A stretch of 64,000 bases of DNA from Amycolatopsis oliviviridis (GCF_014654365.1 NZ_BNAY01000003.1:372001-436000), one strand, 5' to 3'; shown: positions 49,401-56,701, counted from the first letter of the stretch. Numbers and translations: made by a program. The notes: generated by a model from the sequence alone, not told the origin.

Positions 49401-50666
49401 GGCGATGCTTCGCGCGTCCGGGTCGGTGGTCACCCCACTGTCTTCGTCGAGGCCGTCGACGAGGAGCACCAGCCGCTTGCCCACTGCTTCGCACCTGCTC
49501 GCGGCGTCGGCGAGCAGCTTCAGCAGGTAGGACTCCCGGGTGTTCTCCGTGAGGTCCCGCCGGTCGGCCCCGAGCAGTGCTTCGAGTTGCTCCACTACGT
49601 TCTCGACGAATCCCGCCCGGTCGTTGTGCCCCTGCAGCCGCGCGGTGACGAAGAAGGAGACGATCCGTACGTCTTCCGGGGGATGCAGGACGAACCACGA
49701 CATCAACGCCGACTTGCCCGTCCAGGCCTCTCCCCGCCACCACCGGTAGGGGACGTCCACTTCCTCCGCGGTGCAGAACTCGGTGAGCGCCGCGAGTTCC
49801 TCCTCCCGCTCGGAGAGTTCCGCGGGTGCGATCTGCGTGACCTGGTGCCAGTAGCCGCTGTCTTCCGGCGGCCCGGGACCCGGGGGTGCGGTCCCGCCCG
49901 CTTTCACCGCTTCGGCGATTCCGGCGACGAAACGCTTGATCTGCCCGTAAACCAGGTCGTTCCGCTCGACCGGTTTGCAGATCTCGATGTGGTTCGCGTC
50001 CACCGGGATGGGTGTCTGGCCCGGGATGCCGGGATCGGCCGAGCCCGCGTCGACCACGTGCACACCGCGGGTCGACCGCGTCTCGTAGAAGATCTTGTGC
50101 CCGATTCGCACCTGGGGATCCGTGGCCCAGTTCCGGTACCGGGTGTTGAGCTGGCGCAGATGCGCGCTGTTGCGTTCCAGGGCGCCGACCGCCACTGTTC
50201 TCCGGAACACGACGCCCAAAGCCTTGACGATCGCCTTCGTGGCGACGTCGGAACCGGTGTGCGGGGTGGCCAGGAACACCACGCCGCGGGTGGCGGTGGC
50301 GAATTCGGCGTAGCCCGAGCGGCTTTCGGCCGCGTGCAGCAGCATCTCCTTGACCACCAGGCCGCCCATACTGTGCGTGACGAAACACAGCGGACGCTGC
50401 CCGATCCCGTCGTTCTCCAGCCGCGCGAGCAGGTTGATCGCCCGGTCCTGGATCGGCATCGCGTGCCCCAGCCAGCCACTCGACGCCGCGTCGTACCCCA
50501 GCGACCAGACGGCCAGCCCGCCGACCTCCTCCGCCAGCCACTCCGGCCAGAACGAATCGCTCGTCCCGGCAGACCAGCTCTCGCGGGCATCGCCGTCCAG
50601 ACCGTGCACGAAGACGACGTCGACCACCGGGTCCTCGCCGACGCACACCTCGACGAGATCGGTCAC
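46401..50666 (-). CDS. STAND NTPase with N-terminal alpha/beta-hydrolase effector and helical-repeat sensor
   Basis: 1421 aa, three modules. (1) Residues about 10-250: a lipase/esterase-like alpha/beta hydrolase with oxyanion VVFVHGLDG, nucleophile Ser99 in FVTHSMGGLVVKEML, VFLATPHTGSD and catalytic His226 in VDANHIEICKP. (2) About 285-640: a STAND/NACHT-type NTPase beginning ELSEREEELAAL, Walker A GEAWTGKS (312-319) and Walker B LVLLVDGLDED (399-409), then a winged-helix-like segment. (3) About 640-1421: a long alpha-helical repeat region of TPR-like style. No signal peptide or membrane helix, so it is cytoplasmic. Hydrolase-NACHT-repeat chains occur in fungal SesB-type incompatibility proteins and in bacterial conflict systems such as Avs; an abortive-infection role is inference. 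GTG start at 50666. Apparently a single-gene unit. Confidence 0.85.
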   Translation of the reverse strand: MTDLVEVCVGEDPVVDVVFVHGLDGDARESWSAGTSDSFWPEWLAEEVGGLAVWSLGYDAASSGWLGHAMPIQDRAINLLARLENDGIGQRPLCFVTHSMGGLVVKEMLLHAAESRSGYAEFATATRGVVFLATPHTGSDVATKAIVKALGVVFRRTVAVGALERNSAHLRQLNTRYRNWATDPQVRIGHKIFYETRSTRGVHVVDAGSADPGIPGQTPIPVDANHIEICKPVERNDLVYGQIKRFVAGIAEAVKAGGTAPPGPGPPEDSGYWHQVTQIAPAELSEREEELAALTEFCTAEEVDVPYRWWRGEAWTGKSALMSWFVLHPPEDVRIVSFFVTARLQGHNDRAGFVENVVEQLEALLGADRRDLTENTRESYLLKLLADAASRCEAVGKRLVLLVDGLDEDSGVTTDPDARSIAALLPSRPPSGTRVIVTGRPNPLAPLDVPSSHPLRDDTIVRRLSPSRAARDVRREMEQELRRLLKGEPRDRDLLGLLTVAGSGLTADELAGLIGSTAQDVEYRLGTRTGRSFVRRDDMYVLGHDDLRTTALAIHSTQELDRHRDRIHRWIDRHREQGWPDAPSRFLLRGYLAMLVDRKDRARSLSLTTDPTRHQWLLAQTGDDVHALREIKTALALYVADEPSDLAAIGTLAFFRDELETHVKRPLTGLPTILVLLGQPGRAKSLAEVAENTTWAWDRLIARVAETGDIDTAVAWLSQVPEEPWGNSHRVAKMAIVTAMTVAHRDAEARELADRTAWPWGTIALARGHAETRRTEEALRLLDSVTEGLQPDHAVAVVKLLVRLGDVGRIEALVARADTNELKARLLAAAAAGLMPTDREQAEPMLGRAEDFLATGPRPEKDADTVTDLCLARIAMDDYESALRDIRSANAPGPREWVFVRLAMRLTAVGRWEDALRVARSFRDPYATVKALAAVFRCLDPVPDEPRIRQLITEAEVVATSYHREHDLLNATVSIRAGSLLEGARILVTAEPFDVATGAPSEQAVRQARVWTAQAEQIHRTKDNLQERAYALGDLAMALVTAESEKSLTRRTIALARKHLDELAPRLGATAMGQLALAAAEFGDHDTAVKLTETAIARIEERNDRYSSYYYCMAAFTVSKAWDKAQSLAESFAGRPGYHFAEKRTFTDAWLAAGKELSAVSSFVSVRDLVVMLVKSGRIEEGETLIVSLPAGARLGAQARMARELAVLGEQEALNRVLASMDDSGSADLAAQKLDTVLDGMVAYAVAGRADDAERRLRAAADQCHSLSGFRQPDAYLAVVRALCELPKSVQGSVTGHLSTLVTTIRSLKIRGIESRAAYLTRLVSVLTRGGQDLLATHVAAEISESWSDGGKQPAEHLRLASALGDGPVHDKLACEQLAGAWKNDSWSLPLREVARRRPEVVETLAKLVLSHWDQPIKGIA

Positions 50667-50827
50667 GCCGCACCCCCGGACTTTTCCATCCCAGAACGAA
50701 CCGCCCGACCCGGCGGTGCTGGGTAGTCGCTCCGGGCTTCGGGCTTGTTACGCACTCGATCACCGTCGATGAACGCACCGTCATCCGGGATCTCGACGAC
50801 GTTCCCTCGTTGACACCACTCCCGTTT

Positions 50828-50850
50828 CGCTATAGGTTCTAACCATAGCG
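50828..50850. promoter_or_regulatory. Palindrome upstream of the SRPBCC gene (candidate operator)
   Basis: CGCTAT-A-GGTT-CT-AACC-ATAGCG, a 10-bp dyad with a single bulged A, ends 32 bp before the ATG at 50882. It is in the promoter position and unusually AT-rich. TetR-like repressors bind dyads like this; no regulator gene is adjacent. Confidence 0.5.
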
Positions 50851-50881
50851 ATATCCACTAACAAGACCGGAGGAAAATCTC

Positions 50882-51502
50882 ATGTTCGGCATTCGCGCCG
50901 CCTTGCTCACCGTCCCGCTGGCCCTGACGGGCGTCCTCGGCGCCACGGCACCCGCCCAGGCCGCCACTCCCGCGCACGGCACGAAGCCGGCTTCGCTGAC
51001 CTGCCAAGGCAAAGGCATCGACCGGACGGCCAAGGTGCACTACCGCACCGAGACCTTCATCAAGGCGCCGCTGCGCACCATCTGGAACCTTCAGACCGAC
51101 GTCGAGGCCTGGCCGACCTGGCAGAACCCCGTCATCCCGGTCGAAATGAAGCGTCTGGACCCCGGCCCGCTGCGCAAGCATTCGCGGTTCCAGTGGACGA
51201 TCCCCGTCCCGCCCGGCATGCCCTACCCGCCCGGTGACGTGACCATCGTGTCCACCGTCCGGCAGCTCCAGCCGGGCAAGTGCCTCCGCTGGACCGGTCC
51301 CCTCGACGGCCCCGGCGGCATGCACATCGACGGCGTCCACGTCTGGAACTTCGTCAAGGTTCCCGGCGGCGTCGTCGTCCGCACCGAGGAGAGCCACACC
51401 GGACCGCAGGTCGACAAGGACGTGCCGGGCTCCACCGAAATGCTCGGCCAGGGCCTCGAAATCTGGTTGAAGGACCTCAAGAAGGCCGCCGAAAACCGGT
51501 AG
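50882..51502 (+). CDS. Secreted SRPBCC (START-like) family protein
   Basis: 206 aa. Signal peptide MFGIRAALLTVPLALTGVLG... cleaved after about residue 27 (APAQA-ATPA). The mature part is a START/Bet v1-like fold: FIKAPLRTIWNLQTDVEAWPTWQNPV, then beta strands with RFQWTIPVP and a C-terminal helix GLEIWLKDLKKAAEN. SRPBCC domains bind hydrophobic ligands or act as cyclases; an exported one is less common. GGAGG lies eight bases before the ATG. The upstream palindrome suggests regulated expression. Confidence 0.75.
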   Translation: MFGIRAALLTVPLALTGVLGATAPAQAATPAHGTKPASLTCQGKGIDRTAKVHYRTETFIKAPLRTIWNLQTDVEAWPTWQNPVIPVEMKRLDPGPLRKHSRFQWTIPVPPGMPYPPGDVTIVSTVRQLQPGKCLRWTGPLDGPGGMHIDGVHVWNFVKVPGGVVVRTEESHTGPQVDKDVPGSTEMLGQGLEIWLKDLKKAAENR

Positions 51503-51536
51503 GGGCCCGCCCTGGCCGCTCCCTATGCTCCCGGAC

Positions 51537-52118
51537 ATGGAGATCATCGGGCCGGACGACGCCCTTCCCGGACGGCGGATCCGGCGGGCCGCGGTGGCGG
51601 GTCCCGCCGGATCCGGGAAGTCGACGCTGGCGCGAACCCTGTGCGAGCGCATGGGACTGCCGTTCGTCGAGTTCGAGTCCTTTTTCCACGGTCCGGGTTG
51701 GACGGTGCGGGAGACCTGGCAGGCCGACGTCCTGGAGTTCCTCGACGGCGAAGAGTGGGCCATCGAGTGGCAGGGCGAAGAAGTCCGGGAGCGGATGACC
51801 GCACGACTGGACGTGCTGGTCTGGCTCGATCACCCGCGGGTCATGACCATGACCCGCGCCGTCGTCCGGACGCTGAAACGCCGCGTCGGGCGTGGCTCGA
51901 AGATCGCCGGCGGCAACGTCGAGGGACCGCTGCACACGTTCTTCACCGATCGCGACCACATCATCAGGCTCGCCTGGCGCTATCACCCGATGATCCGGGC
52001 CCGCGTCCACAAGGTCATCGAGGAGAACCGTTACCCGGACCTCGTCATCGTCCGCCTGCGCGGGCAGCGTCAGGTCGACCGCTGGCTCGACGGGGCCCTC
52101 GCCCGGAATCTCCGCTAG
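51537..52118 (+). CDS. Adenylate-kinase-like P-loop protein, second copy type
   Basis: 193 aa. Walker A AVAGPAGSGKSTLARTLCERMGLPF, then FESFFHGPGWTVRETW, WLDHPRVMTMTRAVVRTLKRR and HTFFTDRDHIIRLAWRYHPMIRARV. The layout (P-loop, central WLDHPR, basic arm, C-terminal HPM...R) is that of the topology-modulation/FlaR group and parallels the gene at 29809, with low identity. Start ATG at 51537; ATG at 51525 is in frame and equally unsupported by a clear ribosome site. It overlaps the GNAT gene tail-to-tail by four bases. Confidence 0.7.
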   Translation: MEIIGPDDALPGRRIRRAAVAGPAGSGKSTLARTLCERMGLPFVEFESFFHGPGWTVRETWQADVLEFLDGEEWAIEWQGEEVRERMTARLDVLVWLDHPRVMTMTRAVVRTLKRRVGRGSKIAGGNVEGPLHTFFTDRDHIIRLAWRYHPMIRARVHKVIEENRYPDLVIVRLRGQRQVDRWLDGALARNLR

Positions 52119-52606
52119 CGAAGCTCCCGGACACGCCAAACCACGCCGAGCGCGGGGTCTCCGGTGGAACTCGGCTCGATCCTGTCCACTGTGAACCCTT
52201 CGCGCTCGTAGAACGCCCCGGCTCGTTCGTTGGCCGCGAAATGCTCGATGTACACCCGCTCGGCGCCCTCGGGCAACTGTCCTATGAGGGCGTCGAGCAG
52301 CCGGACACCCAGCCCGCCACCACGATGGCGGGGATGCACGTAGAGCTTGTAGATCACGTGATCGTCGCCGTGGAGACCACGCTGCCCGACGCCGGCCAGG
52401 TGCCCGCCGTCGTCGGCGACCACCACCGCGCCGCGGGCCACGGCACCGCCGATGTTCGTCTCGTGCCACCACATCCGGACCTGCTTGGCGGCGGCTTCCT
52501 CGCCGATCAGCGGCGCGTAATGCGCTCGGACGTGCTCCTCTCCGAAGCGGCAGATGGCCATGACTTCGTCCCGTTCGGCGTTCCGAACCACCGGTCCGGT
52601 TCCCAT
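52115..52606 (-). CDS. GNAT-family N-acetyltransferase
   Basis: 163-aa acetyl-CoA-dependent acyltransferase. The acetyl-CoA loop is YKLYVHPRHRGGGLGVRLLDAL (R-x-x-G-x-G form), preceded by VVADDGGHLAGVGQRG and followed by VYIEHFAANERAGAFYEREGFTV, the usual motif B. Substrate unknown. The ATG at 52606 has AAGGCGG upstream; the frame is open further but into the shared promoter region. Divergent from the YbaB-EspC-WXG operon. Confidence 0.85.
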   Translation of the reverse strand: MGTGPVVRNAERDEVMAICRFGEEHVRAHYAPLIGEEAAAKQVRMWWHETNIGGAVARGAVVVADDGGHLAGVGQRGLHGDDHVIYKLYVHPRHRGGGLGVRLLDALIGQLPEGAERVYIEHFAANERAGAFYEREGFTVDRIEPSSTGDPALGVVWRVRELR

Positions 52607-52896
52607 CACGCCGCCTTTCCTTCGCACGTCGTCCTGATCTGACACGCGCACGGACCTTTCGGGCAAACCCCGGTCATCGAGGGTTGTCCGGGTACCCGCG
52701 CGGTGGTACCGATACGAGCGAACCAGCTCCCGGCCGATCGCGAAAGGTCCGCAGGGCTTCACTGCGGACCGGAAACGACTGGTCTACCCTCCCGAGGAGA
52801 AGGCTGGGGTGTTTCCCGCGGCGTCTTCGGAGGCCGGTACCGACCTCTCGCGAACCCCATCATTCGTGCCCGATCCGAACCGAGCCAAGGCGACGC

Positions 52897-53514
52897 ATGC
52901 AACCCAATTTCGATGCAGGTGAGGACTTCGCCCTTCTTCTGGAGCGAGAAGCCAAGAAACTCGAAGAGAAGGCCAAGGCCCTGTCCGAGGCGTTCACCGC
53001 CTCGGCGTCCACGGTGCAGTCCCCCGACGGCACGGTGAAGGTGACGGTCGAGGCCAACGGCTCGCTGAGCGCCATCGAGTTCGGCAACCGGGCGACTTCG
53101 ATGAGCCCGGCCAAGCTCTCCTCGATCGTCATGCAGACCGTGCGTCAGGCGCAGCGCCAGACCGTCGAGAAGGTCACGGAGTCCTACACCGAGATCAACG
53201 GCGAGGACGAGGCAGCCCAGCTGGTCCGGACCTTCCTGCCGAAGGTCGAGGAAGAGGAAGGCGCCCAGGACGGTTCCGAACAGGACAAGTGGGCTCCGGA
53301 GGCGCACAACGAGGACCCGCGTCAGCAGGCCGGGTACCGGCCGCCGCCACCCCCGGGCTACCGGCAACCGCCACCCCCGGCGGGTTACCGGCCCCCGCAG
53401 CAGCCGGGCTACCCGCCGCAACAGCCGGGCCGTCCCGCACAGCAGCCGCCTCCCGCGTCTCCCCGGCCCCGGCGACCGGCCAATCCCGACGACGATGAAA
53501 TGAGCCCCTGGTGA
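52897..53514 (+). CDS. YbaB/EbfC-type protein with Pro-rich tail, first gene of a type VII-secretion-associated operon
   Basis: 205 aa. The N-terminal about 110 residues fit the YbaB fold (LEEKAKALSEAFTASASTVQSPDGTVKVTVEANGSLSAIEFG, then a long helix AKLSSIVMQTVRQAQRQTVEKV). An acidic linker and an about 70-residue Pro/Gln tail (YRPPPPPGYRQPPPPAGY) follow. YbaB-like proteins with such tails recur next to ESX-type substrates in actinobacteria. The ATG at 52897 has CCAAGG upstream. The stop overlaps the next GTG start by four bases. Confidence 0.8.
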   Translation: MQPNFDAGEDFALLLEREAKKLEEKAKALSEAFTASASTVQSPDGTVKVTVEANGSLSAIEFGNRATSMSPAKLSSIVMQTVRQAQRQTVEKVTESYTEINGEDEAAQLVRTFLPKVEEEEGAQDGSEQDKWAPEAHNEDPRQQAGYRPPPPPGYRQPPPPAGYRPPQQPGYPPQQPGRPAQQPPPASPRPRRPANPDDDEMSPW

Positions 53515-53843
53515 GCGGATTCGAAGTCAAGACCGAGGACATGACGGCGTTCGCCACGCATCTCGACAAGCTCGAGGACGCGCTGAAGAAGAGCGCCGAC
53601 ATGGTGGGCAGCTGTGTGGCGGACCCCGGAATCTTCGGCATCTTCGGCGGCCAGATCTACGGCGCCGGCGCGAGCATGCATTGCGGAAAAGCCCGGGACC
53701 ACCTAAACAAGTACTCGGACAACGTGAAGGAGTTCTCCGACAGGGTGCGCGAAGCCGCGAAGAAGTACGACGCCAACGAAGCGGAAACCGAGAAGCTGAT
53801 CACCGCGGCGGGCGACGGCATCGAGGAGGTGAAGGTCAAGTGA
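53511..53843 (+). CDS. EspC-like type VII secretion target
   Basis: 110-aa helical-hairpin protein: GFEVKTEDMTAFATHLDKLEDALKKS, a Gly-rich turn (GIFGIFGGQIYGAGASM), then NKYSDNVKEFSDRVREAAKKYDANEAETEKL. The Y-x-x-x-E-like C-terminal YDANE matches the YxxxD/E secretion signal of ESX substrates. No WXG motif in the turn, which fits EspC rather than EsxA. GTG start; both ends overlap neighbouring genes by four bases, so translation is coupled across the trio. Confidence 0.75.
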   Translation: MSGFEVKTEDMTAFATHLDKLEDALKKSADMVGSCVADPGIFGIFGGQIYGAGASMHCGKARDHLNKYSDNVKEFSDRVREAAKKYDANEAETEKLITAAGDGIEEVKVK

Positions 53844-55093
53844 GCGACGAGTACCACCGTAACGATTTCGGGAACGGCAGCGGCACCAAGGCCGAGGACT
53901 TCAAGGACGAGAAGAACAACTTCCTCGCGGGCAGCGGCGACACCGCGGGCGCGGGCTTCTTCGACTCCGCCTTCGCGCTGAAGAAGGCCGTCGACTCCGG
54001 CGACCAGCTCAGCATCGGCCTGGCCTCCGCGGGTATGGCCATCGAGATCCTCGGCATGGTCGTCGACCCGATCGGGTCACTGCTCACCGCCGGGATCGGC
54101 TGGCTGATCGAGCACATCGTCATCTTCCGCTGGCCGCTGGACTTCCTGCTGGGTGACCCGAAGGGCATCGAGGCTGCCAAAGAGGCGATCTACAACGAGG
54201 GCAAGGAAGTCAAGCAGTGGGCGGAGGACCACAAGACCGCCACTGACAAGCTGGCGGAGAAGTGGAAAGGCGAGTCCGCCGACAACTTCATCTCCGACAT
54301 GCAGGGCGTCAGCGCCCAGATCGACGCGCTGTCGGACTACCTCAACCTCGCCGGTAAGCAGATGGGGATCGCCGGTGCCATCATCGGCGCCGTCCGCGGC
54401 ATCGTCCGCGACATCATCGCCATGACCCTGGCGGGCATCCTCAAGGCCGCGATCGTGGCGGTGGCGCTCGCGCCCGTCACGTTCGGCGGTTCGATCATCG
54501 CGGCGATCACCTCCATCATGACCACGGTCGGTGTGGCGATCGCCAAGATCGCCAAGCAGATCGCCGACTGCGCCAAGCGGCTCGGCGAGATGATCAAGAT
54601 CCTGGTCAAGACGCGCGGCGCGGCCGACGACGTCGTCAAGCTGACGCTCGGTGGCGGCAAGATCAAGCTGCCCAAGCCCCCGCCCAAGGGGGGTCACCCG
54701 ATGCCCCCCGGCAAGAAGCCGATCGAAGGCCCGCCCGGCAAACCGCCCGCCGACAGCACGCCGGACGGCAAGCCCCCGAAGCCGGACGGCAAGCCCGAGA
54801 AGCTCAGCGACATGCCGCTCAGGGTCGTGCGCGAGAAGCTGACGCAGTCGCTGGAGAAGCTGCCCAAGAAAGAGCAAGACGAGATCCTGAAGAAGTTCGA
54901 CTACTGGAACTCCTTCCCGATCGGCGACCTGCACAAGAAGTTCCCCAAGGTCGCGGACGCGCTCGAGAAGACGGTCAAGGTCCTCAGCGACCCGACCTAC
55001 GGCGCGTCGGGCATGGCCGGGAAGACCATCGTCGAACTGACGAAGGGCATCCCGCCCGCCGCGAACGAAAAGCCGCCGGAGGGCGACGAGTGA
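53840..55093 (+). CDS. Large WXG-motif type VII secretion-associated protein
   Basis: 417 aa. An N-terminal region (1-100) with a hydrophobic patch (about 62-98) leads into a helical hairpin with the W142-K-G motif (KLAEKWKGESADNF), then a strongly hydrophobic stretch (about 176-240, several possible membrane-inserting helices). A Lys/Pro-rich linker (277-322) and a helical C-terminal domain (about 323-417, LRVVREKLTQSLEKLPKKEQDEILKKF) follow. No recognisable toxin catalytic residues. GTG start at 53840. It ends the operon and a strong terminator follows. No ESX ATPase or membrane gene is nearby. Confidence 0.7.
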   Translation: MSDEYHRNDFGNGSGTKAEDFKDEKNNFLAGSGDTAGAGFFDSAFALKKAVDSGDQLSIGLASAGMAIEILGMVVDPIGSLLTAGIGWLIEHIVIFRWPLDFLLGDPKGIEAAKEAIYNEGKEVKQWAEDHKTATDKLAEKWKGESADNFISDMQGVSAQIDALSDYLNLAGKQMGIAGAIIGAVRGIVRDIIAMTLAGILKAAIVAVALAPVTFGGSIIAAITSIMTTVGVAIAKIAKQIADCAKRLGEMIKILVKTRGAADDVVKLTLGGGKIKLPKPPPKGGHPMPPGKKPIEGPPGKPPADSTPDGKPPKPDGKPEKLSDMPLRVVREKLTQSLEKLPKKEQDEILKKFDYWNSFPIGDLHKKFPKVADALEKTVKVLSDPTYGASGMAGKTIVELTKGIPPAANEKPPEGDE

Positions 55094-55107
55094 CCGGGTA
55101 GGACTTC

Positions 55108-55155
55108 AAGCCCGGTGCGGGTGTCCACACAGGACATCCGCACCGGGCTTTTTAT
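55108..55155 (+). terminator. Intrinsic terminator of the YbaB-EspC-WXG operon
   Basis: A 19-bp stem (55108-55126 with 55132-55150; one G.U), loop ACACA, is followed by a T-rich run at 55149-55153. It is 15 bp past the WXG gene stop. Confidence 0.9.
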
Positions 55156-55180
55156 TGAGGGGCAAGGCCAAGGTGTTGTG
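55153..55180. repeat. Left half of a split inverted repeat flanking the IS region
   Basis: 28 bp beginning TATTGAGGGGCAAGGC. Its inverted partner is at 56758-56785, with 24 of 28 bases matching. The intervening 1.58 kb contains three hairpins and the IS3-type element. Confidence 0.65.
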
Positions 55181-55211
55181 TTTTGTCGCTCGCGCATACA
55201 TCGACCCCCGG

Positions 55212-55268
55212 GTGTTGTGAAAGCCACTTTCGCAACCTTGAAGGTTGCGAAAGTGGCTTTCACAACAC
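55212..55268. repeat. Intergenic hairpin H10 (28-bp perfect arms, 1-nt spacer)
   Basis: Arms 55212-55239 and 55241-55268 are perfectly complementary. Its central word TTGTGAAAGCCACTTTCGCA is the same as in H6 at 29701-29751, with a paired G-to-C exchange next to the turn. Confidence 0.93.
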
Positions 55269-55308
55269 TCTCGGATGGAGTGCCCCTTGCCGACCGCAAG
55301 GACCCGAG

Positions 55309-55353
55309 GTGAAGGGGACATTTCGCGCGCGATGAGGCGAAAGTCCCCTCCAC
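55309..55353. repeat. Imperfect hairpin H11
   Basis: GTGAAGGGGACATTTCGC (55309-55326) against GCGAAAGTCCCCTCCAC (55337-55353): mostly complementary with one bulge and one mismatch. Looks like a worn member of the same hairpin family. Confidence 0.6.
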
Positions 55354-55378
55354 GCCGCTGATCGCCGACGAACACCGG

Positions 55379-55431
55379 TCCGTGAAGGCCTCCTTGAGGG
55401 CCCCAGAGTCCCTCAAGGAGGCCTTCACGGA
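55379..55431. repeat. Intergenic hairpin H12 (22-bp perfect arms, 9-nt loop)
   Basis: Arms 55379-55400 and 55410-55431 (core GTGAAGGCCTCCTTGAGGG) are perfectly complementary; loop CCCCAGAGT. The IS3-type element begins 4 bp to its right. Confidence 0.9.
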
Positions 55432-55502
55432 CTTTGGGCTTGACCCGTTTTGGCGGACATCTCGGATCAGGGGCGCGGGTAGCGTCGCTGGGAAGGATGT
55501 TC

Positions 55503-55820
55503 ATGATGGTGTCCATGGGCAAGAAGAAGCCTCAGCGGGCTCGGCGGGTGTTCACACCGGAGTTCAAGGCCGAGATCGTGGGGATATGCCAGCGTGGTGA
55601 GCGGTCGATACCGCAGGTGGTGCACGATTTCGAGTTGACCGATTCCGCGGTACGGAAGTGGATCAAGCAGGCCGAGATCGACGCGGGGGCCCGGGCCGAC
55701 GGCCCGACCAGCGGCGAGCTGGACGAGCTGGCGGCGTTGAAGGCCGAGAACCGCCGGCTTCGTGAAGACGTCGAGATCCTGAAACGAGCCACGGCTTTCT
55801 TCGCGAACGAGACCCGGTGA
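55503..55820 (+). CDS. IS3-family transposase OrfA (helix-turn-helix/leucine zipper)
   Basis: 105 aa. The N-terminal helix-turn-helix (RRVFTPEFKAEIVGICQRGERSIPQVVHDFELTDSAVRKWIKQ) recognises the element ends, and a C-terminal coiled coil (DELAALKAENRRLREDVEILKRATAFFA) dimerises it. The start is placed at ATG 55503, six bases after GGGAAGG; ATGs at 55497, 55506 and 55515 are alternatives. Its TGA overlaps the orfB GTG, and orfB lies in the -1 frame, the layout that yields an OrfAB fusion by frameshifting in this family. Confidence 0.92.
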   Translation: MMVSMGKKKPQRARRVFTPEFKAEIVGICQRGERSIPQVVHDFELTDSAVRKWIKQAEIDAGARADGPTSGELDELAALKAENRRLREDVEILKRATAFFANETR

Positions 55821-56701
55821 ACGTGTATCCGTTCATCGAGGCGGAGAACGCCCGCGCCACCGGCAACGTGAAGCGTTCCTGTGAGCTACTTCAGGTCTCC
55901 CGAGCCGCCTATTACGCCCACCGCGCCACCGCCGGGTCCCGCCGCGACCGCGACGACACCACCCTCATCCGGAAGATCACCGAGATCCACGCCCGCTCCG
56001 CCGGCACCTACGGCGCCCCGCGGATCCACGCGGAACTGGCCGCGGGCGGGGACCGGCACGGACGGAAACGGATCGCCCGGCTGATGCGCGCCCAAGGCCT
56101 GCGCGGCCGGATGGCCCGACGCTGGCGCACCACCACGATCCCCGATCCCGGGGCCGGTCCCGCGCAGGACCTCATCCACCGCGACTTCACCCCAGGCGCC
56201 ACCGTCAACCAGCGCTGGTGCGGCGACATCACCTACATCCACACCTGGGAAGGCTGGCTCTATCTGGCGACGGTGATCGACATCTCCTCCCGCCGCGTCG
56301 TCGGCTGGGCGACCGCGGACAACCTGCGCACCGACCTGATCGACCAGGCACTACGCGCCGCGGTCACTCAACGCCGACCCGGCCCCGGAGTGATCTTCCA
56401 CTCCGACCAAGGATGCCAATACACCTCCAGCCAGTACACACGCCTCGCGCGCGAGCTCAACGTTCGCCTGTCGGTGGGACGCAAAGGCGAATGCTGGGAC
56501 AACGCCGTCGCCGAATCATTCTTCGCCACCATCAAAACCGAACTGCTCGACCGGCAAGCCTGGCCCACCAAAACCTTGGCACGCAAGGCAATCTTCACCT
56601 ATATCGAAGGCTGGTACAACACCCACCGACGACACTCCAGCCTCGACTACCACAGCCCAGCAAGCTGGGAAACCCTCCACAACCACACACAAGTAGCCTA
56701 A
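55817..56701 (+). CDS. IS3-family transposase OrfB (DDE integrase domain)
   Basis: 294-aa catalytic part of the transposase. An N-terminal HTH_21-type region (TYGAPRIHAELAAGGDRHGRKRIARLMRAQGLRG) is followed by the rve catalytic core with Asp137 (CGDITYIH), Asp197 (FHSDQGCQYTS) and Glu233 (WDNAVAESFFATIK), spaced DD(35)E. The C-terminal YIEGWYNTHRRHSSLDYHSP is the family signature. All catalytic residues are intact and the frame is unbroken. Confidence 0.95.
   Translation: MNVYPFIEAENARATGNVKRSCELLQVSRAAYYAHRATAGSRRDRDDTTLIRKITEIHARSAGTYGAPRIHAELAAGGDRHGRKRIARLMRAQGLRGRMARRWRTTTIPDPGAGPAQDLIHRDFTPGATVNQRWCGDITYIHTWEGWLYLATVIDISSRRVVGWATADNLRTDLIDQALRAAVTQRRPGPGVIFHSDQGCQYTSSQYTRLARELNVRLSVGRKGECWDNAVAESFFATIKTELLDRQAWPTKTLARKAIFTYIEGWYNTHRRHSSLDYHSPASWETLHNHTQVA

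Noticed and set aside
46401..50666. STAND protein as LuxR/AfsR-type regulator
   Set aside because: No DNA-binding domain at either end; the N-terminus is an alpha/beta hydrolase with an intact Ser/His pair.
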